Shown piece after piece: positions 51,572 through 60,385 of a stretch of DNA of 64,000 bases. This stretch comes from Polynucleobacter victoriensis (lineage in GTDB: Bacteria > Pseudomonadota > Gammaproteobacteria > Burkholderiales > Burkholderiaceae). The stretch spans positions 868,001-932,000 of the forward strand of contig NZ_FYEX01000001.1 in assembly GCF_900187875.1 (NCBI RefSeq), given 5' to 3'. Numbering within the stretch: the first letter of the stretch is position 1; each line of letters begins with the position of its first letter. Both the position numbers and the translations under genes were made by a program. The notes below the pieces were generated by a model that saw nothing but the letters and a program-made list of their open reading frames with translations, was not told where the DNA came from and did no database searches.

Positions 51572-52776
51572 TGCAAGCAAGTATCGTATTAAAGTCCGGC
51601 AAAGAGCGCCCTGTATTGAGGCGCCACCCATGGGTTTATTCAAATGCTATCGACCGTTTTGAGGGCAAGGTATATCCCGGTTCAACAGTTAACGTATTAA
51701 GTCACGATGGAAAATTTCTTGCCAAGGGCTTATATAGTCCTAGTTCGCAAATTAGAGTTCGTATTCTGACTTGGGATGAAAAAAAAGTTATTGACCATGC
51801 GTTTTTTAAGGGGCGCGTTTCAAAAGCGATAGAACATCGCGCCCAGTGGGTTAAAAATACCAATGCGATACGTTTAATTTTTGGCGAGAGCGATGGCTTA
51901 CCGGGCTTGGTTGTAGATCAGTATGCTGACACGCTGGTTTGCCAATTTTTATTTGTGGGGATGGAGCACTGGAAAGATGCCATTGTGCAGGCCTTAGTTA
52001 AACAAACCAATTGCAAGAGAATTGTGGAGCGGTCTGATGCTGCAGTTCGAGCTAGAGAAGGTTTGGAGCCACATGTTGGAGTTTTATTTGGCGAGATGCC
52101 TGATGCACCAATTGAGGTAAATGAGTGCGGAGTTTTATACAGCGTTGATGTATTGAACGGACATAAAACCGGGTTTTATGTTGACCAAAGAGATAGTAGA
52201 GACTTATTAAGTCAGCTAGCAAAAGATAAAGAAGTTCTAAATATGTTTTGCTATACAGGCGGCTTTTCTTTAGCGGCCTTAAAGGGTGGAGCCAAGCACG
52301 TTACCTCAGTAGATTCATCTGGTGAGGCATTGGCAATGGCGCAAAAGCAAATGGTTCTGAATGGTTTTGATGCAAGTCGTGCAACTTGGTTGGATTCTGA
52401 CGCCTTTGCAGTTCTAACCCAGTTTAGAAAAGAAGGTAGGCAGTTTGATATTGTTGTTTTGGATCCCCCAAAGTTTGCCCCATCATCACATCATTTAGAT
52501 AAAGCCTTGCGAGCTTATAAAGAAATTAATCGCGCAGGAATGCAATTGTTAAGGCCTGGCGGCTTGTTGTTCACGTTCTCATGTTCTGGGGCTGTTGATT
52601 CAGCATTATTTGAAAAAACTGTGGCGATGGCAAGTGCTGAGGCAATGACTCATTCATCTGATTTTGAAATGGATTTTCGTTTAATGAAGAGGTTGTCTTC
52701 GGGAGCCGATCACCCCTTATTAACAAGCTTTCCTGAGGGTGATTATCTAAAAGGCTTGATGCTTCAAAGGGCATAG
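51571..52776 (+). CDS. Class I rRNA methyltransferase, RlmI-like (PUA domain)
   Basis: 401 residues. N-terminal PUA domain (RRHPWVYSNAID, GSTVNVLSHDG) followed by a Rossmann methyltransferase: SAM motif NMFCYTGGFSLAALKGGA and motif IV VLDPPKFAP. Homologues methylate C1962 of 23S rRNA (RlmI). The exact target is inferred. It shares one base with xerC, so the two are probably co-transcribed. Confidence 0.9.
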   Translation: MQASIVLKSGKERPVLRRHPWVYSNAIDRFEGKVYPGSTVNVLSHDGKFLAKGLYSPSSQIRVRILTWDEKKVIDHAFFKGRVSKAIEHRAQWVKNTNAIRLIFGESDGLPGLVVDQYADTLVCQFLFVGMEHWKDAIVQALVKQTNCKRIVERSDAAVRAREGLEPHVGVLFGEMPDAPIEVNECGVLYSVDVLNGHKTGFYVDQRDSRDLLSQLAKDKEVLNMFCYTGGFSLAALKGGAKHVTSVDSSGEALAMAQKQMVLNGFDASRATWLDSDAFAVLTQFRKEGRQFDIVVLDPPKFAPSSHHLDKALRAYKEINRAGMQLLRPGGLLFTFSCSGAVDSALFEKTVAMASAEAMTHSSDFEMDFRLMKRLSSGADHPLLTSFPEGDYLKGLMLQRA

Positions 52777-52827
52777 CTAAGAAGCAATGATTGCCTCATA
52801 ATTAAAAAATTAAACAAGGATTACAGC

Positions 52828-53895
52828 ATGGCACTAATACCAGTAACAATTTTGTCCGGTTTTTTGGGTAGTGGCAAAACTACTCTCTTAAAGCACATTC
52901 TTCATGAGAACCATGGCAACAAGATTGCTGTGATTGAAAATGAATTTGGAGAAGAAAATATCGATAACGATATTCTGGTTCAAGACAGCAATGAGCAAAT
53001 TGTTCAAATGAGTAATGGCTGTGTTTGTTGCACTATTCGTGGAGACTTGGTTGATGCTCTGAATGATTTATTTGAGCAACGTAAAGATAAAAAGATTCAA
53101 TTTGATCGAGTAGTTATTGAAACTACTGGCGTTGCCAACCCGGGCCCTGTTGCACAGACATTTTTTATGGATGATGAAGTCGCAAGCCATTACATACTTG
53201 ATGCCGTAGTTACTTTGGTGGATGCAAAGCATGGCAATCAGCAACTAGATAAACATGAAGAGGCTCAGCAACAAGTTGGGTTTGCAGATCGCATTTTTAT
53301 TACTAAAACAGACTTGGTTAGTGCAAATGCAGTTGACGCATTAAAACATCGCCTAATGCATATGAATCCACGGGCGCCTATTACTGGAATTACGCAAGGT
53401 GGAGTGCCATTGGATCAAGTGCTTGATTTAAGAGGCTTTAACCTTAACGATAAATTGGAGATCGACCCCCATTTCTTGGAGCAAGACGATCACGATCACG
53501 CTAATTGTGGTCACGATCATCATGAACATGGTCCAGATTGCAACCATGATCATCACCATGGCCAAACTCAGGCTGTTCAATTTGTTCGAAAAAGCCATAC
53601 TGACAAAATTCAATCATTTGTTTTTAAGAGTGATCGACCTTTTGATTCGCAAAAATTAGAAGATTTTTTGGGTGGAATATTGTCTGTTTTTGGGGCTAAG
53701 ATGTTGAGATATAAGGGAGTTTTGTATATCAAGGGTGGGCCTCGCAAAGTGATTATTCAAGGTGTTCACGAAATGATGGGTTCTGACCTAGGGGCTCCAT
53801 GGGGCAAAGAAAAGAAGGAAACCAGAATGGTCTTTATTGGGACGGATTTACCTAAAGATGTTTTATTAGGTGGATTAGAAACATGTTTGGTGTAA
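52828..53895 (+). CDS. COG0523 (CobW/YjiA/ZigA) GTPase with His-rich metal loop
   Basis: 355 residues. P-loop GFLGSGKT (11-18), the metal-binding CxCC motif NGCVCCTIRGD (Cys65, 67, 68), Walker B-like and NKxD-type region appearing as ITKTDLV, a histidine/aspartate-rich loop (about 221-248) and the CobW C-terminal domain. Such GTPases deliver zinc (ZigA, ZNG1) or cobalt to client proteins. There is no cobalamin gene nearby, while dksA and a ZnuD-like receptor lie downstream, favouring zinc. Confidence 0.93.
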   Translation: MALIPVTILSGFLGSGKTTLLKHILHENHGNKIAVIENEFGEENIDNDILVQDSNEQIVQMSNGCVCCTIRGDLVDALNDLFEQRKDKKIQFDRVVIETTGVANPGPVAQTFFMDDEVASHYILDAVVTLVDAKHGNQQLDKHEEAQQQVGFADRIFITKTDLVSANAVDALKHRLMHMNPRAPITGITQGGVPLDQVLDLRGFNLNDKLEIDPHFLEQDDHDHANCGHDHHEHGPDCNHDHHHGQTQAVQFVRKSHTDKIQSFVFKSDRPFDSQKLEDFLGGILSVFGAKMLRYKGVLYIKGGPRKVIIQGVHEMMGSDLGAPWGKEKKETRMVFIGTDLPKDVLLGGLETCLV

Positions 53896-53952
53896 TCTAA
53901 TGGGATTAGAGTAGAATTCCGCGCCCGGAGCCATTTATAAGTTATGTAATAT

Positions 53953-53981
53953 TTGGGCGTCGAAAAGTGTGGCGTTATAAG
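53953..53981 (+). promoter_or_regulatory. Predicted promoter of dksA
   Basis: TTGGGC (53953-53958) and TATAAG (53976-53981), 17 bases apart, upstream of the dksA ribosome site AAGGA. An AT-rich partial dyad GTTATGTAATATT overlaps at 53941-53953 and faintly resembles a Zur operator half. Both are predictions. Confidence 0.4.
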
Positions 53982-54006
53982 ACTAAAAGTCCTGAAAGGA
54001 CATGAA

Positions 54007-54423
54007 ATGAGCAAGAAACCATTGACCGAAGCAGATTTGTTGAAGATGTCTGAAAAAGACTACATGAACGCTGCTCAGTTAGAGTTTTTTAAAACTAAGT
54101 TATTGGCACTCAAAGCTGATCTTTTGATGCATGCAAATGAAACAACTGAGCATTTGCGTGAGAATGTTTTGGTTCCTGATCCAGCTGATCGAGCAACGAT
54201 TGAAGAAGAGCACGCGCTTGAGTTGCGTACCCGTGATCGTGAACGCAAGCTTTTGAAAAAAGTAGAGCAATCTCTTTTGAGTATTGAATCTGGTGAGTAT
54301 GGTTGGTGCGAAGAAACTGGTGAGCCAATTGGTATCCCGCGTTTATTAGCAAGACCTACTGCTAATTTATCTCTTGAGGCTCAAGAGCGTCGTGAGTTGC
54401 GCCAGAAGTTATTTGGTAACTAA
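54007..54423 (+). CDS. dksA: RNA polymerase-binding transcription factor DksA (low-cysteine form)
   Basis: 138 residues from the ATG at 54007 with AAAGGA upstream; an earlier in-frame start at 53953 was rejected. A coiled coil with the acidic tip DPADRA (Asp58, Asp61, Ala63), matching DksA's functional DxxDxA, inserts into the RNA polymerase secondary channel and mediates ppGpp effects. The zinc finger region keeps only Cys101; the other three positions are Thr104, Ser122 and Ala125, so it should fold without zinc. Betaproteobacterial DksA proteins commonly look like this. Confidence 0.95.
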   Translation: MSKKPLTEADLLKMSEKDYMNAAQLEFFKTKLLALKADLLMHANETTEHLRENVLVPDPADRATIEEEHALELRTRDRERKLLKKVEQSLLSIESGEYGWCEETGEPIGIPRLLARPTANLSLEAQERRELRQKLFGN

Positions 54424-54442
54424 TCCATAGTAAGGCAACAAA

Positions 54443-54799
54443 GTGACTAGGTCACTTAGACTAATTTCAATAGCGTTACTCCTTTGCATTGGGCTTTTAC
54501 AAGCCCAGTGGCAAGGCTTTGCTCACGCCATTGAGCACGCACACCATATTGAGCAAGTTGTTTCTTTCGAATCAAATGGTCATTTAAATCAAGATCAGCC
54601 AACTGCCCAACAAAAAGATTTTCACCATTGCGCAGCTTATGACTCATTAACGTTGGCACATGCATTAGCAGGGACACCTGAGGCTAACTTGCTAAGTCAT
54701 GCCAAACACGTTGCGGAAAAGTTTTACGAATCACAACAAGCCTCGATAGAAGCCTACAGCGCATTCGATGCCAGAGGCCCACCTAACAGCCACGCTTAA
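54443..54799 (+). CDS. Small exported histidine-containing protein, unknown
   Basis: 118 residues from a GTG at 54443 with AAGG upstream. N-terminal signal peptide (about 1-28, cut near GFAHA). The mature part is short, with 9-11 histidines (HAIEHAHHIEQ, FHHC) and a lone Cys near residue 63, and ends ARGPPNSHA, a tail shared by several small exported metal-related proteins of the DUF2946 type. A periplasmic metal-binding role is inferred from composition and from position between dksA and a ZnuD-like receptor. Confidence 0.78.
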   Translation: MTRSLRLISIALLLCIGLLQAQWQGFAHAIEHAHHIEQVVSFESNGHLNQDQPTAQQKDFHHCAAYDSLTLAHALAGTPEANLLSHAKHVAEKFYESQQASIEAYSAFDARGPPNSHA

Positions 54800-54803
54800 A
54801 CCT

Positions 54804-54827
54804 AGTGCCAGCCAAGCTGGCGTTTTG
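54804..54827 (+). terminator. Hairpin between the His-rich protein gene and the TonB receptor gene
   Basis: Stem GCCAGC (54807-54812), loop CAA, GCTGGC (54816-54821), extended by G-T and A-T pairs to 54804-54824, followed by TTTG. Only 5 bases past the upstream stop; it may act as a weak terminator or attenuator before the receptor gene. Confidence 0.45.
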
Positions 54828-54847
54828 CGTATTGTTAGGAGATTTAC

Positions 54848-56863
54848 ATGAAAGTATTAAAACGTTCTGTCGTTGCGACAGCGGTTTTGTTGGTGATTAG
54901 TAACCAAGCCAGTTTTGCTCATCAAACATTAGATGCGGTTGTGGTGACAGCCAATCCATTAGGCAGTGATATTAATGATCTAGTTGCGCCTGTGAGTGTT
55001 TTGCGGGGCGATGAGCTTGCCAAAAAGCAAAGTAGCACCTTAGGCGAGACACTTAATCATTTGCCTGGTATTAGTTCGACCAACTTTGGGCCAAACTCTA
55101 GTCGTCCTGTAGTGCGTGGGTTAGATGGCGATCGTGTGCGCATCATGAACAACGGTGGCGCGAGCCTCGATGTTTCATCATTATCTGCAGACCATGCTGT
55201 TGCTATCGATCCATTGTTGGTTGAGCAAATAGAGGTGGTGCGTGGGCCAGCGGCACTTCAGTATGGTGGCAGTGCAATTGGTGGTGCTGTGAACATTATT
55301 GATAACCGTATACCAAGGTCTCCAATTAATGGCGTTGATGGCCGAGCTGAGTTTCGTGCGGGTGGCCCAGAGATGGAAAGAGCTGGCGCCGCACTCTTAA
55401 ATACAGGTAATGGCCAATTGGCAATACACGCCGATGCTGCATACAGAAAAACTGATAACTTGCGCATTCCCGGAAATGTACTTAGGTCTGATGCAATAAA
55501 AGAAGGGTCAAAATTATTGAACTCTAATTCTGATCAACAGTCTGGGTCAGTGGGGGCGTCTGCCACATCAGAACATGGCTATGCGGGGTTGTCTCTGGAC
55601 ACATATCGTAATGATTACGGCACAAGCCTTTTTGAAAATGGTAGCCCTACGCGCATCAAAATGCAGCAAGATAGAGTAACTTTTGCAGCAGAGCAAAGGA
55701 GCTTGGATGGCAAGTTAGGATTAATTAGCTCATTACATGGTTCGATATCTCACACAGATTACAAGCATGATGAATTGGTAGGCTCCGCAATTGAGGCAAC
55801 TTTCAAAAATAAAGGTTGGGAAGGTCACTTTGGCGGCACTTTGGTGCCTGTTAATACAGCCTTTGGTCAATTAAAGGGCGCATGGGGAATCCAAGCATCA
55901 AGTAGTCAACTGCGCATGACTGGAGATGCTCCACTTGTTCCTAATGCTGATACAAATACTAGGGCTCTTTATATATTTGAGGAGCTAAGCTTTAGTAAAG
56001 ATAGCGCAGTTAATTTGGGTGCTCGTGTTGAAGATGTGCGCATTAAGGGGATTGCTGGTAACGGTAGTGATGGTGACGCTAGCGTTGGCGAGAAGAAATT
56101 TAAACCGTTTTCTACATCATTGGGTTATCGCCAGGGGCTAAATAGTCTATGGACTGCAACATCGAACTTCTCATACACCGAGCGTGCACCAACGTACTAT
56201 GAGTTGTTTTCTAACGGGCTTCACCATGCAACAGGTATGCATGAAATTGGTGACCCAAATCAGAAAATGGAAAAAGGTATAACGCTAGATTTAGCGCTTA
56301 CTTATAAAACAGCAGAGTCAAAAACTAGATTGGGTGCATTTGTGACAGAGTTTTCAAACTTCATTGGTTTGATGCCGCAATTAGTATCTGATGAATATAG
56401 ATTCGAAGGCATCAAGGCTCGTTTATATGGCTTAGAAGCGGATGGTCGATTTCCGTTGTTAAAAGGTGTTTTTGCCAAGGCTGGTCAGATTGATTTGAGT
56501 TGGAAGGCAGACTATGTGCGTGGAGAAAACCGAACAACGGGAGGATCCTTGCCAAGAATTGCCCCATTGCGTTTGGACGCATCACTCATTTACACAGAAG
56601 GTAGATACTCAAGTCAGTTAGATGTGCGCTATGCCGCTTCCCAAAACCGCTATGACGACAGCTTGGGGGCGACGCCAAGTTACACAATGGTTGGCGTGGG
56701 CGCATCTTATAAAACTGTTATTCAGGGATTTAAGTCTGCCTATTGGTTTGTTCGGGTAGATAACTTGACTAATGAAGTTGCTCGTAATGCCTCATCAGTA
56801 ATGCGAGATGTTGCTATGGTGGGCTCAAGAAGTTTGCGAGCGGGGCTTAGAGCTTCATTCTAA
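54848..56863 (+). CDS. TonB-dependent outer membrane receptor, ZnuD-like
   Basis: 671 residues. Signal peptide (cut after SFA near residue 24), TonB box-like LDAVVVTA, plug domain with LPGISSTNFGPNSSRPVVRG and VEQIEVVRGPAALQYGGSAIGG (in two overlapping blocks), then a 22-strand barrel ending in aromatic FxF-type RASF. The plug pattern, including SADHAVAIDPLLVEQIEV, resembles Neisseria ZnuD, the zinc (and heme) receptor. Uptake needs TonB-ExbBD, not in this window. It has an AGGAGA ribosome site. Confidence 0.85.
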   Translation: MKVLKRSVVATAVLLVISNQASFAHQTLDAVVVTANPLGSDINDLVAPVSVLRGDELAKKQSSTLGETLNHLPGISSTNFGPNSSRPVVRGLDGDRVRIMNNGGASLDVSSLSADHAVAIDPLLVEQIEVVRGPAALQYGGSAIGGAVNIIDNRIPRSPINGVDGRAEFRAGGPEMERAGAALLNTGNGQLAIHADAAYRKTDNLRIPGNVLRSDAIKEGSKLLNSNSDQQSGSVGASATSEHGYAGLSLDTYRNDYGTSLFENGSPTRIKMQQDRVTFAAEQRSLDGKLGLISSLHGSISHTDYKHDELVGSAIEATFKNKGWEGHFGGTLVPVNTAFGQLKGAWGIQASSSQLRMTGDAPLVPNADTNTRALYIFEELSFSKDSAVNLGARVEDVRIKGIAGNGSDGDASVGEKKFKPFSTSLGYRQGLNSLWTATSNFSYTERAPTYYELFSNGLHHATGMHEIGDPNQKMEKGITLDLALTYKTAESKTRLGAFVTEFSNFIGLMPQLVSDEYRFEGIKARLYGLEADGRFPLLKGVFAKAGQIDLSWKADYVRGENRTTGGSLPRIAPLRLDASLIYTEGRYSSQLDVRYAASQNRYDDSLGATPSYTMVGVGASYKTVIQGFKSAYWFVRVDNLTNEVARNASSVMRDVAMVGSRSLRAGLRASF

Positions 56864-56882
56864 GTACTTGTAGAGCTGATTT

Positions 56883-56907
56883 AAGGGGTGCTTAGGTGCC
56901 CCTTTTT
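56883..56907 (+). terminator. Intrinsic terminator after the TonB-dependent receptor gene
   Basis: GGGGTGC, TTAG loop, GTGCCCC then TTTTT: a 7-bp stem (two wobble pairs) and a T tract. It closes the receptor transcript. Confidence 0.85.
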
Positions 56908-56993
56908 GCTTTTTGACAGGACTTTTTAAAAAAAGTGTTGTTTTGGTCTTAAAAATATAGCCAAGTAGGGGTTCTGGTCTTAGAATCACGCGC

Positions 56994-57896
56994 ATGAACG
57001 CACCGCTAAAAGAACTTCAAGACGTATCCCCTGCAATTAAAGCCGAGGTTTTGGCGCAGGCTTTACCGTACATCAAAAAATATCATGGCAAAACCATTGT
57101 GATTAAGTACGGTGGAAATGCCATGACAGAAGAGCGCCTAAAAGAGGGCTTTGCTCGCGATGTAATTTTGTTAAAACTTGTAGGTATGAATCCAGTGGTT
57201 GTTCACGGCGGTGGACCACAGATTGATGATGCTCTTAAGAAGGTTGGCAAGGCAGGAACTTTTATTCAGGGCATGCGTGTGACTGATGAAGAAACCATGG
57301 AAGTGGTGGAGTGGGTTCTTGGTGGCGAAGTTCAGCAAGATATCGTGATGTTGATCAATCATTTTGGCGGTCAAGCAGTTGGCTTAACTGGTAAAGATGG
57401 TGGTTTGATTCATGCGCGCAAGATGATGATCCCCAACAAAGAAAAAGCGGGTGAGATGCTCGATATTGGTTTTGTTGGTGAAATTGAATCAATCAATCCA
57501 GCAGTTGTTAAAGCCTTGCAAGACGATGCGTTTATTCCAGTTATTTCACCAATTGGTTTTGGTGAAGATGGACAGGCCTACAACATCAACGCTGATTTGG
57601 TTGCTGGCAAAATGGCGGAAATCTTAAAAGCTGAAAAATTAGTGATGATGACTAATATCCCAGGCGTGATGGATAAAAACGGAAACTTGTTAACTGACTT
57701 AACAGCTAGAGAAATTGATGCATTGTTTGCAGATGGCACGATTTCAGGTGGCATGTTGCCTAAGATCTCTTCTGCGTTAGATGCAGCTAAGAGTGGCGTA
57801 AATTCAGTGCATATCATTGATGGTCGTATTGAGCATTCATTGCTTTTGGAAATTTTGACAGAGCAAGCCTTTGGCACAATGATTCGTTCACATTGA
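56994..57896 (+). CDS. argB: Acetylglutamate kinase
   Basis: 300 residues. N-terminal KYGGNAM and HGGGPQID (substrate and phosphate loops), GLTGKDGGLI, and the C-terminal region GGMLPKISSALDAAKSGV for ATP binding. It phosphorylates N-acetylglutamate in arginine synthesis. The N-terminal helix (about 1-25) resembles that of arginine-sensitive hexameric enzymes, so feedback control by arginine is likely but not shown. The gene starts alone after a terminator and is followed 7 bases later by the HAD gene. Confidence 0.98.
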   Translation: MNAPLKELQDVSPAIKAEVLAQALPYIKKYHGKTIVIKYGGNAMTEERLKEGFARDVILLKLVGMNPVVVHGGGPQIDDALKKVGKAGTFIQGMRVTDEETMEVVEWVLGGEVQQDIVMLINHFGGQAVGLTGKDGGLIHARKMMIPNKEKAGEMLDIGFVGEIESINPAVVKALQDDAFIPVISPIGFGEDGQAYNINADLVAGKMAEILKAEKLVMMTNIPGVMDKNGNLLTDLTAREIDALFADGTISGGMLPKISSALDAAKSGVNSVHIIDGRIEHSLLLEILTEQAFGTMIRSH

Positions 57897-57903
57897 TTTT
57901 TCC

Positions 57904-58593
57904 ATGCGTCGACCTTTATGGTTTTTTGATTTAGACAATACGCTACACGACGCATCTAGCGATATATTTCCCTACATTAATGACGCAATGACGAGCTTTG
58001 TAGCTCGTCGTTTGCATTTAGATCGAGAAGCGGCCAGCCAAGTACGCAATCGTTACTGGCAACAGTATGGTGCGACTTTGTTGGGGTTGGTAAAGCATCA
58101 TGCGATAGACCCACATGAGTTTTTATATGAAACCCATCGCTTTGATGAGTTAAGCGGCTCACATCTAGATGATTTATCGAATATTGTCAGCGGTAAAAAG
58201 GGGCTTAGACAGCTATTAAATAGGTTGCCAGGGCGTAAGATTTTGCTGACCAATGCGCCTCGAGCATATGCTCAAAAAGTTCTTCAAGAGTTAGGTATTG
58301 TGGGTTGTTTTGAAGCGGTTGAGGCCATTGAAGATATGGAGGTTCACCAGCAGTGGCGCCCAAAGCCGGATCATTTAATGATTAGAAGACTGCTTCGAAA
58401 GTATCGTTGTGCCCCTCATAGAGCCGTTTTAGTGGATGACACCTTGGGGCATTTATCTGAATACTCAAAATTGGGCTTAAAGACAGTCTGGTTTAAAAGA
58501 CATGTTAGGACTTACACCCATAATCGAGGTAATGTATCTCTAGAAGTACAATCAATGCATCAATTATTTAAAAGTTGGCAGAAACTCAAATGA
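57904..58593 (+). CDS. HAD-family hydrolase, pyrimidine 5'-nucleotidase-like
   Basis: 229 residues. HAD motif I DLDNTLHD (nucleophile Asp9, acid Asp11), motif II-like ILLTNAPRAYA, motif III lysine in RPKPDHLM and motif IV VLVDDTLGHL. The small cap pattern matches the SDT1-like pyrimidine 5'-nucleotidases, common in Burkholderiales between argB and slmA. Removal of phosphate from UMP/CMP-like nucleotides is inferred. Its stop overlaps the slmA ATG. Confidence 0.86.
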   Translation: MRRPLWFFDLDNTLHDASSDIFPYINDAMTSFVARRLHLDREAASQVRNRYWQQYGATLLGLVKHHAIDPHEFLYETHRFDELSGSHLDDLSNIVSGKKGLRQLLNRLPGRKILLTNAPRAYAQKVLQELGIVGCFEAVEAIEDMEVHQQWRPKPDHLMIRRLLRKYRCAPHRAVLVDDTLGHLSEYSKLGLKTVWFKRHVRTYTHNRGNVSLEVQSMHQLFKSWQKLK

Positions 58594-59246
58594 ACTCACC
58601 ATTTAATCAAGTGCCTATGACCAATGACTCTAACCAGGATGCGGAGGCGCCGGTTCGTAAACGCCCGCGCCCAGGTGAGCGCAGAATTCAAATTCTTCAG
58701 GTTCTAGCTGAGATGTTGGAGAACCCCAAGGGGGACCGTGTCACAACTGCAGCTTTGGCTGCGCGATTAGAGGTTTCAGAAGCAGCTTTATACCGACATT
58801 TTGCAAGTAAAGCCCAAATGTTTGAGGGTTTGATTGCCTTTATTGAGCAAACAATCTTTGGTTTAATTAATCAGATTACTGAGCGCGAGGAGGCGGGAGA
58901 CCGTCAGGCACAGGAAATTTTGATGGTTTTGCTGGGTTTTGGCGAAAAGAATCCTGGTATGACCAGAGTTTTGTTAGGCGACGCCTTGTGGTTAGAGGAT
59001 GAGCGCTTGCAGGACCGTATTGCTCAAATTTTTGAGCGCATTGAGTCTTCGTTGAAGCAGTCTTTGCGTATCGCACAAACACAAGGCCGTTTCCCTCAGT
59101 CGGCAGATGGCAATGAGGTTAGCTCAAGAGCTGCGATGATGATTAGTTATGTGGTCGGCCGTTGGCATCGCTATGCGCGAAGCGGCTTTAAAAAGGCGCC
59201 TACTGAGTTTAGTGACTTACCTATGAGAGTTTTATTCTCAGTATGA
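58590..59246 (+). CDS. slmA: Nucleoid occlusion factor SlmA (TetR family)
   Basis: 218 residues from the ATG at 58590 (ATGA overlap); a TTG at 58575 and a Met at 58617 are alternatives. After an N-terminal tail rich in acidic and Pro residues comes a TetR helix-turn-helix with TTAALAARLEVSEAALYRHF, then a helical FtsZ-binding domain (SKAQMFEGLIAFIEQTIFGL). SlmA blocks Z-ring formation over the nucleoid by binding SBS sites. It overlaps metX by 4 bases. Confidence 0.92.
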   Translation: MNSPFNQVPMTNDSNQDAEAPVRKRPRPGERRIQILQVLAEMLENPKGDRVTTAALAARLEVSEAALYRHFASKAQMFEGLIAFIEQTIFGLINQITEREEAGDRQAQEILMVLLGFGEKNPGMTRVLLGDALWLEDERLQDRIAQIFERIESSLKQSLRIAQTQGRFPQSADGNEVSSRAAMMISYVVGRWHRYARSGFKKAPTEFSDLPMRVLFSV

Positions 59247-60385
59247 GTTTAGGAGTTGTTAAGCCAGAAATCCTTCACTTTGCAGAACCACTTAGTTTGC
59301 AAAGCGGGGCAAGCATTGCCGATTACAACTTGGTTGTAGAAACTTACGGCCAATTAAATGCTGAGAAAAATAATGCAGTTTTAATTTGTCATGCTCTTAA
59401 TGCCTCGCATCACGTTGCTGGCATTAGTGCGGATGATCCAGAAAATATTGGTTGGTGGGACAACATGGTTGGCCCTGGTAAGCCAGTAGATACAAATAAA
59501 TTCTTTGTGATCGGGGTTAATAACCTAGGATCATGTTTTGGTTCAACTGGGCCAATGAGTATCAATCCTGCAACGGGTAAGCCTTATGGAGCATCTTTTC
59601 CTGTGGTCACGGTGGAAGATTGGGTAAATGCTCAGGCTAGGGTGGCGGATCACTTTCAGATAGAAAAGTTTGCGGCAGTCATGGGTGGTAGCCTTGGTGG
59701 TATGCAAGCCATGGCTTGGAGCATGATGTATCCCAATAGAGTCGCCAACTGCATAGTAGTGGCTTCAACGCCTAAATTATCTGCACAAAATATCGCATTT
59801 AATGAGGTGGCTAGAAGCGCGATTTTGAGCGACCCTGATTTCCATGGTGGTGATTATTACGCGCATAACGTTAAGCCACGCAGAGGTTTAAGAGTTGCCA
59901 GAATGATTGGTCATATCACTTATTTATCAGATGATGATATGGCTGAAAAGTTCGGCAGAGAGTTGCGTCGAGCCGAAGGCGACTCTGATGAATATAACTT
60001 TAGTTTTGATGTTGAGTTTGAGGTTGAAAGCTATCTGCGTTATCAAGGTGAAAAGTTCGCAGATTATTTTGACGCAAACACTTATCTCTTAATTACGCGA
60101 GCATTGGATTATTTTGATCCTGCCAAGGCTTATGCCAATAATTTAAGTGCAGCGATGAAGGATGTTGTTGCGAAGTTCTTAGTGGTGAGCTTCACAACTG
60201 ATTGGCGCTTTGCGCCAGATCGTAGCCGAGAAATCGTTAAGGCATTGCTTGATAACAAGCTAGATGTTAGTTATGGTGAAATTGATGCGCCACACGGTCA
60301 TGATGCATTCTTATTAGAAGATCCTCGTTACCACGGTTTAGTGAGAGCTTATTTTGAGCAAATAGCCATGGGAGTTAATCCATGA
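59243..60385 (+). CDS. metX: Homoserine O-acyltransferase (MetX family)
   Basis: 380 residues, alpha/beta-hydrolase fold. Nucleophile Ser150 in MGGSLGGMQAMAW; ENIGWWDNMVGPGKPVD and CFGSTGPMSINP form the substrate pocket; the C-terminal Asp and His are in TDWRFAPDRS and APHGHDAF. It acylates homoserine for methionine synthesis. In proteobacteria MetX can use succinyl-CoA or acetyl-CoA; the donor is not settled here. Overlaps metW by 4 bases, the standard metX-metW pair. Confidence 0.95.
   Translation: MSLGVVKPEILHFAEPLSLQSGASIADYNLVVETYGQLNAEKNNAVLICHALNASHHVAGISADDPENIGWWDNMVGPGKPVDTNKFFVIGVNNLGSCFGSTGPMSINPATGKPYGASFPVVTVEDWVNAQARVADHFQIEKFAAVMGGSLGGMQAMAWSMMYPNRVANCIVVASTPKLSAQNIAFNEVARSAILSDPDFHGGDYYAHNVKPRRGLRVARMIGHITYLSDDDMAEKFGRELRRAEGDSDEYNFSFDVEFEVESYLRYQGEKFADYFDANTYLLITRALDYFDPAKAYANNLSAAMKDVVAKFLVVSFTTDWRFAPDRSREIVKALLDNKLDVSYGEIDAPHGHDAFLLEDPRYHGLVRAYFEQIAMGVNP

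Noticed and set aside
53485..53571. Repetitive CAT/CAC/GAT stretch looking like a DNA repeat
   Set aside because: It is the His/Asp-rich loop of the COG0523 GTPase, normal for metal-binding members of this family.
56913..56941. TTGACA near 56913 as a promoter for argB
   Set aside because: The minus-35 is perfect, but no acceptable minus-10 was found at 15-19 bases spacing, so it was not listed.
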